Shown here: positions 63,625-64,000 of the stretch, in pieces
How the letters are laid out: each line of letters starts with the position of its first letter
How positions within the stretch are numbered: position 1 is the stretch's first letter
From: Lysinibacillus sp. FSL M8-0337
Lineage (GTDB): Bacteria; Bacillota; Bacilli; Bacillales_A; Planococcaceae
Assembly: GCF_038593855.1 (NCBI RefSeq)
Contig: NZ_CP151996.1
Coordinates: 4,030,001 to 4,094,000 of the forward strand
Length of the DNA stretch: 64,000 nt
Reading direction: 5' to 3'
Program-made: the position numbers and the translations under genes
Notes under the pieces: model-generated
What the model was told of the DNA's origin: nothing
Databases searched by the model: none
The model's input: the letters and a program-made list of their open reading frames with translations, nothing else

Positions 63625-64000
63625 TTATTTATCGCTATTTCTTATTAAATATATAAGCGCTTGCAATTCAACTGATAAATCTATTGTTAATAATTTCATA
63701 GAATCGGGTACAGTAATTCGCTCTGGTGTAAAGTTTAAAATACCTTTTGCGTCCATTGCTGCTAAGCGATCCGCCATCTTCTGAGCAGAGCGTGAAGATA
63801 CTGTTAAAATAGCTAGGTCTGCCCCGTATTCAGCATACTTTTCTTCTAGTAAATCGGGATGATACACAGGAATATTGCTGATCATTTTCCCTTCCTTTGG
63901 CGCCTTCGAGTCAAATGCCACCACAATGTGTGTATTATGATTTTTCTGGAAATTATACTTTAAAAAGGCATTACCTAAGTTCCCCACACCGATTAATGCT
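63625..64000 (-). CDS. rex: Redox-sensing repressor Rex, 5' part outside the window
   Basis: About 124 C-terminal residues are present. The Rossmann motif LIGVGNLGNAFLKYNF (G-x-G-x-x-G) binds NAD(H), followed by VVAFDSKAPKEGKMI and the C-terminal half with LTVSSRSAQKMADRL and GILNFTPERITVP, typical of Rex. The DNA-binding winged helix would be encoded beyond the window edge. Rex represses fermentation and respiration genes until NADH rises. tatA and tatC follow on the same strand, as in other Bacillales. Confidence 0.93.
   Translation of the reverse strand, partial: ALIGVGNLGNAFLKYNFQKNHNTHIVVAFDSKAPKEGKMISNIPVYHPDLLEEKYAEYGADLAILTVSSRSAQKMADRLAAMDAKGILNFTPERITVPDSMKLLTIDLSVELQALIYLIRNSDK

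Overview
The window looks like a chromosomal segment of a low-GC, spore-forming Firmicute of the Bacillales, most likely Lysinibacillus or a close relative. This is an inference from gene content. It holds a SleL-type spore-lytic glycosidase, two secreted proteins with S-layer-homology domains, HemAT, DesK/DesR, YoxD, a YitJ-type fused methyltransferase/reductase, MhqR-type quinone control, and HrcA/CIRCE control of groESL. Ribosome-binding sites are strong (AAGGAGG type) and TTG/GTG starts are common. No rRNA, tRNA, intact insertion sequence, integrase or CRISPR array was seen.

Region by region. 0-6.3 kb: a truncated NosL-like lipoprotein, a small unknown protein, NAD salvage (pncB-nadE), glnK-amtB behind two GlnR/TnrA-type boxes, and ogt. 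6.3-13.7 kb: a FetAB-type ABC exporter, proline dehydrogenase with a hydrophobic tail, YoxD, the des-desK-desR membrane-fluidity locus, and an acetyltransferase. 13.8-20.9 kb: yitJ-metH under a SAM-I riboswitch, and the haem-pathway oxidase HemY. 21-29.7 kb: the HemAT oxygen sensor, a Sel1-repeat protein, a DUF218 membrane protein, a Tim44-like/YxcD pair, a surface esterase with SLH domains, and an endonuclease Q-type DNA repair enzyme. 29.8-32 kb: vitamin B12 importer subunits under a cobalamin riboswitch. 32.1-38.6 kb: a YdhK lipoprotein, a two-component system bracketed by two inverted ~320 bp repeats, and a quinone/nitro-compound detoxification operon with its MhqR-like repressor. 38.7-44.7 kb: a YusW-like lipoprotein, a YcdB-SLH surface protein, SleL, and an ECF sigma operon with two membrane proteins. 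44.8-47.5 kb: an ATPase/TOPRIM gene pair resembling RloAB/AbiL defence systems, and a proline-rich protein. 48-55.8 kb: a chemoreceptor, a stand-alone adenylation-thiolation-reductase (NRPS-like) enzyme, an acetyltransferase and an MFS exporter. 56.5-64 kb: a second OmpR-type two-component system, groES-groEL, a CPBP protease, tatA-tatC and the start-truncated rex.

Functional links. Methionine synthesis by MetH needs B12, and B12 uptake is controlled 12 kb away by its own riboswitch. HemY and HemAT are both haem-linked. Nitrogen (GlnR boxes), quinone stress (MhqR boxes), cold/membrane fluidity (DesR-like operator) and heat shock (CIRCE) control can all be read directly from operator sequences.

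The least ordinary parts are the nested repeat family (752-935, 8950-9080, 32761-33085, 35391-35710), a second palindromic repeat abutting or overlapping the stop codons of three minus-strand genes (20957, 29842, 43037), the ATPase/TOPRIM pair, and the A-T-R enzyme with its possible partners.
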